From Mycobacterium adipatum (lineage in GTDB: Bacteria > Actinomycetota > Actinomycetes > Mycobacteriales > Mycobacteriaceae), in assembly GCF_001644575.1 (NCBI RefSeq), contig NZ_CP015596.1, positions 310,001 to 374,000 on the forward strand: a DNA stretch of 64,000 nucleotides, given 5' to 3'. The position numbers and the translations under genes were made by a program. Positions within the stretch are counted from its first letter, which is position 1. Each line of letters starts with the position of its first letter. The notes under the pieces are model-generated. The model did not search any database and was not told the origin of the DNA. It saw nothing but the letters and a program-made list of their open reading frames with translations. Shown here piece after piece: positions 62,837 through 64,000 of the stretch.

Positions 62837-62873
62837 AAAGCACCCGGCACGCCACGGCGTAACGGGTGCTTTT
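62837..62873 (+). terminator. intrinsic terminator of the microprotein gene
   Basis: AAAGCACCCG (62837-62846) pairs perfectly over 10 bp with CGGGTGCTTT (62863-62872), followed by one more T, 14 bases after the stop codon. On the plus strand it fits a Rho-independent terminator. The ABC ATPase gene on the other strand ends 33 bases beyond. Confidence 0.85.
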
Positions 62874-62905
62874 CTGCGTGTCCGGGCAGTCAAGCGGCGC
62901 TCACA

Positions 62906-63685
62906 TCAGGCGGCGGCCGCTTTCACCGCGTCGCTGACCTCGTTGCGCAGCCTCAGAAACTCCGGTGAGCGCCGCAGCTCGTCGGCCTCGATCCCGGAGC
63001 GCGGCAGATCCGAGGGCAGGTCGAGCGCGATCGTGCCGGGCCGCCGGGTCAACACCACGATTCGCGATCCGAGGAACGCCGCCTCGTCGGCACTGTGCGT
63101 GACGAACACCGTGGTGCGCCCCGACTCGGCGCTGACCTGCCGGACATCGTCCTGCAGCCGTTCGCGGGTCAGCGCGTCCAGGGCCGCGAACGGCTCGTCG
63201 AGCAGGAACAGCGGAGTCTCCGCCGCCAGCGCCCGGGCGATCGCGACGCGCTGCTGCTGCCCGCCGCTGATCTCCCAGATCCTGCGGTCGGCGGTCCCCT
63301 CCAGCCCGACGCGCGCCAGGATCGCCGCTCGGCGCTGCGGCCTCAGCTCGCGGGGAACCTTCGCATACTTGAGCGCCAGGTCGACGTTGCCGCCGACGGT
63401 GCGCCAGGGGAACAGCCGCGGCTGCTGGAACACCACACCCGAGGTGACACCGGGTGTGGGGGAGGCACCCTCGACGCGCACCTCGCCCGCGGTGGGTTCC
63501 TCGAAGCCGGCGATCAACCTCAGCAACGTGCTCTTCCCACAGCCCGACGCGCCGACCAACACCAGGAACGCACCCGGCTGGACATCGAGATCGACCGGAC
63601 CCAACGCGGTGACGTCGCCGTAGCGGTGCGCGACGTTCGCGATCCGCAGCCCACCCCTGCTCGCGACGTCACTGCTGGAGGGCAT
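62906..63685 (-). CDS. ABC transporter ATP-binding protein, nitrate/sulfonate/taurine type
   Basis: The 259-residue product is an SsuB/TauB-like ATPase: Walker A VGASGCGKSTLLRLIAGFEEP (about residue 45), Q-loop VFQQPRLFPWRTVGGNV, signature ISGGQQQRVAIARALA, Walker B PLFLLDEPFAALDA, and the H-loop in VFVTHSADEA. The start ATG lies 17 bases inside the end of the binding-protein gene. The permease gene is not in the window and is probably further right, beyond the edge. The substrate could be taurine, sulfonate or a similar small organic compound. Confidence 0.92.
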   Translation of the reverse strand: MPSSSDVASRGGLRIANVAHRYGDVTALGPVDLDVQPGAFLVLVGASGCGKSTLLRLIAGFEEPTAGEVRVEGASPTPGVTSGVVFQQPRLFPWRTVGGNVDLALKYAKVPRELRPQRRAAILARVGLEGTADRRIWEISGGQQQRVAIARALAAETPLFLLDEPFAALDALTRERLQDDVRQVSAESGRTTVFVTHSADEAAFLGSRIVVLTRRPGTIALDLPSDLPRSGIEADELRRSPEFLRLRNEVSDAVKAAAA

Positions 63686-64000
63686 CGGGAAGACCCTTGG
63701 TGTAGATGGCGTCCTGGAACGTCTGAAGCGGCGCCGCCTCCGGGATCTGCTGCTGCTCGGCGAGGAACTCTGAGGCGCTCTGCAGATTGGCGGCGATGTT
63801 GCCCGGTTTGCCGTCCGAGCCCAGCCACTCCGCAGACACGACCTCCGCCGGTGTCAGGTACACACCCTGTTTGAGTTGTCCGGCAAGGTCTTCCGGCGTC
63901 AGGCCGACTTCGGCGGCGATCGCCTTCGCGGCGGCGTCCGGGTCGCCGGAGATGACGTCGAGGGCACGGGCCTGCTGCCGGCGCCAGATGTCGACGACCT
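63669..64000 (-). CDS. ABC transporter substrate-binding protein, N-terminus outside the window
   Basis: The frame enters from the right edge and ends at 63669, giving the last 109 residues. The text VVDIWRRQQARALDVISGDP, then AAAKAIAAEVGLTPEDLAGQ and YLTPAEVV...NLQSASEFLAEQQQIPEAAP is the C-terminal lobe of an NMT1/SsuA/TauA-type binding protein. It overlaps the ATPase gene by 17 bases. The signal peptide and most of the ligand site are outside the window. Confidence 0.85.
   Translation of the reverse strand, partial: VVDIWRRQQARALDVISGDPDAAAKAIAAEVGLTPEDLAGQLKQGVYLTPAEVVSAEWLGSDGKPGNIAANLQSASEFLAEQQQIPEAAPLQTFQDAIYTKGLPDALQQ

Overview
This is GC-rich actinobacterial DNA from a mycobacterium, most likely a fast-growing environmental species (Mycolicibacterium type). 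The evidence is a complete mce1-type operon, an MmpS/MmpL exporter, sigG, a DesA3-type desaturase, 13E12-family HNH genes and many homologues of the Mycobacterium tuberculosis Rv0162-Rv0187 neighbourhood. All assignments come from reading the translations and from remembered families; no database search was run. Genes are dense, many are coupled by 1-4 nt overlaps, and no rRNA, tRNA or CRISPR was seen.

Layout. 1-2.3 kb: a truncated MASE1-PAS signalling protein, an SRPBCC protein and a small exported protein. 2.5-5.4 kb: an acylphloroglucinol (DAPG) hydrolase-like gene coupled to a bicovalent-FAD oxidase, facing an IclR regulator across a perfect inverted repeat. 5.4-10.8 kb: homologues of Rv0187, Rv0185, Rv0184, a lipoprotein hydrolase, Rv0183 (monoacylglycerol lipase), sigG and a VOC protein. 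10.9-12.1 kb: an NDMA-dependent alcohol dehydrogenase with a KstR-like box in its promoter. 12.1-14.8 and 28.7-31.1 kb: two large exported proteins whose C-terminal halves resemble PE-PPE hydrolase domains but appear to lack the nucleophile. 15.9-21.2 kb: a five-gene mmpS-mmpL operon that includes an Rv0455c-like (DUF5078) periplasmic protein, with a divergent TetR. 21.2-25.3 kb: MarR, pirin, a beta-propeller lipoprotein, a GlsB-type membrane protein and a phosphodiester glycosidase. 25.3-28.6 kb: an IS110-family element with a structured leader, then a 13E12 HNH gene behind a perfect SOS box.

31.2-49.1 kb is the mce1 region, mostly on the minus strand: fadD5, yrbE1A, yrbE1B, mce1A-F and four mce-associated genes, followed by a DUF1275 protein and an SDR. 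The divergent mce1R lies beside a pair of tandem 16-bp repeats, and Rv0164, Rv0163 and Rv0162c homologues follow. 50.1-51.7 kb encodes a phospholipase D-like protein. 51.9-56.8 kb is an aldarate module: a talarate/galactarate dehydratase-like enolase, a GntR regulator and a TctABC transporter. 56.9-62.6 kb holds an acyl-CoA dehydrogenase, desA3 with its reductase, and an SDR-TetR pair. A 36-residue microprotein gene with its own ribosome site and terminator lies at 62.7 kb, and the window ends in a nitrate/sulfonate/taurine-type ABC transporter.

Overall the window is rich in lipid import and export (Mce1, MmpL, FadD5, lipases, desaturase, FadE). Small regulator-plus-enzyme modules are inserted between blocks that M. 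tuberculosis keeps adjacent.
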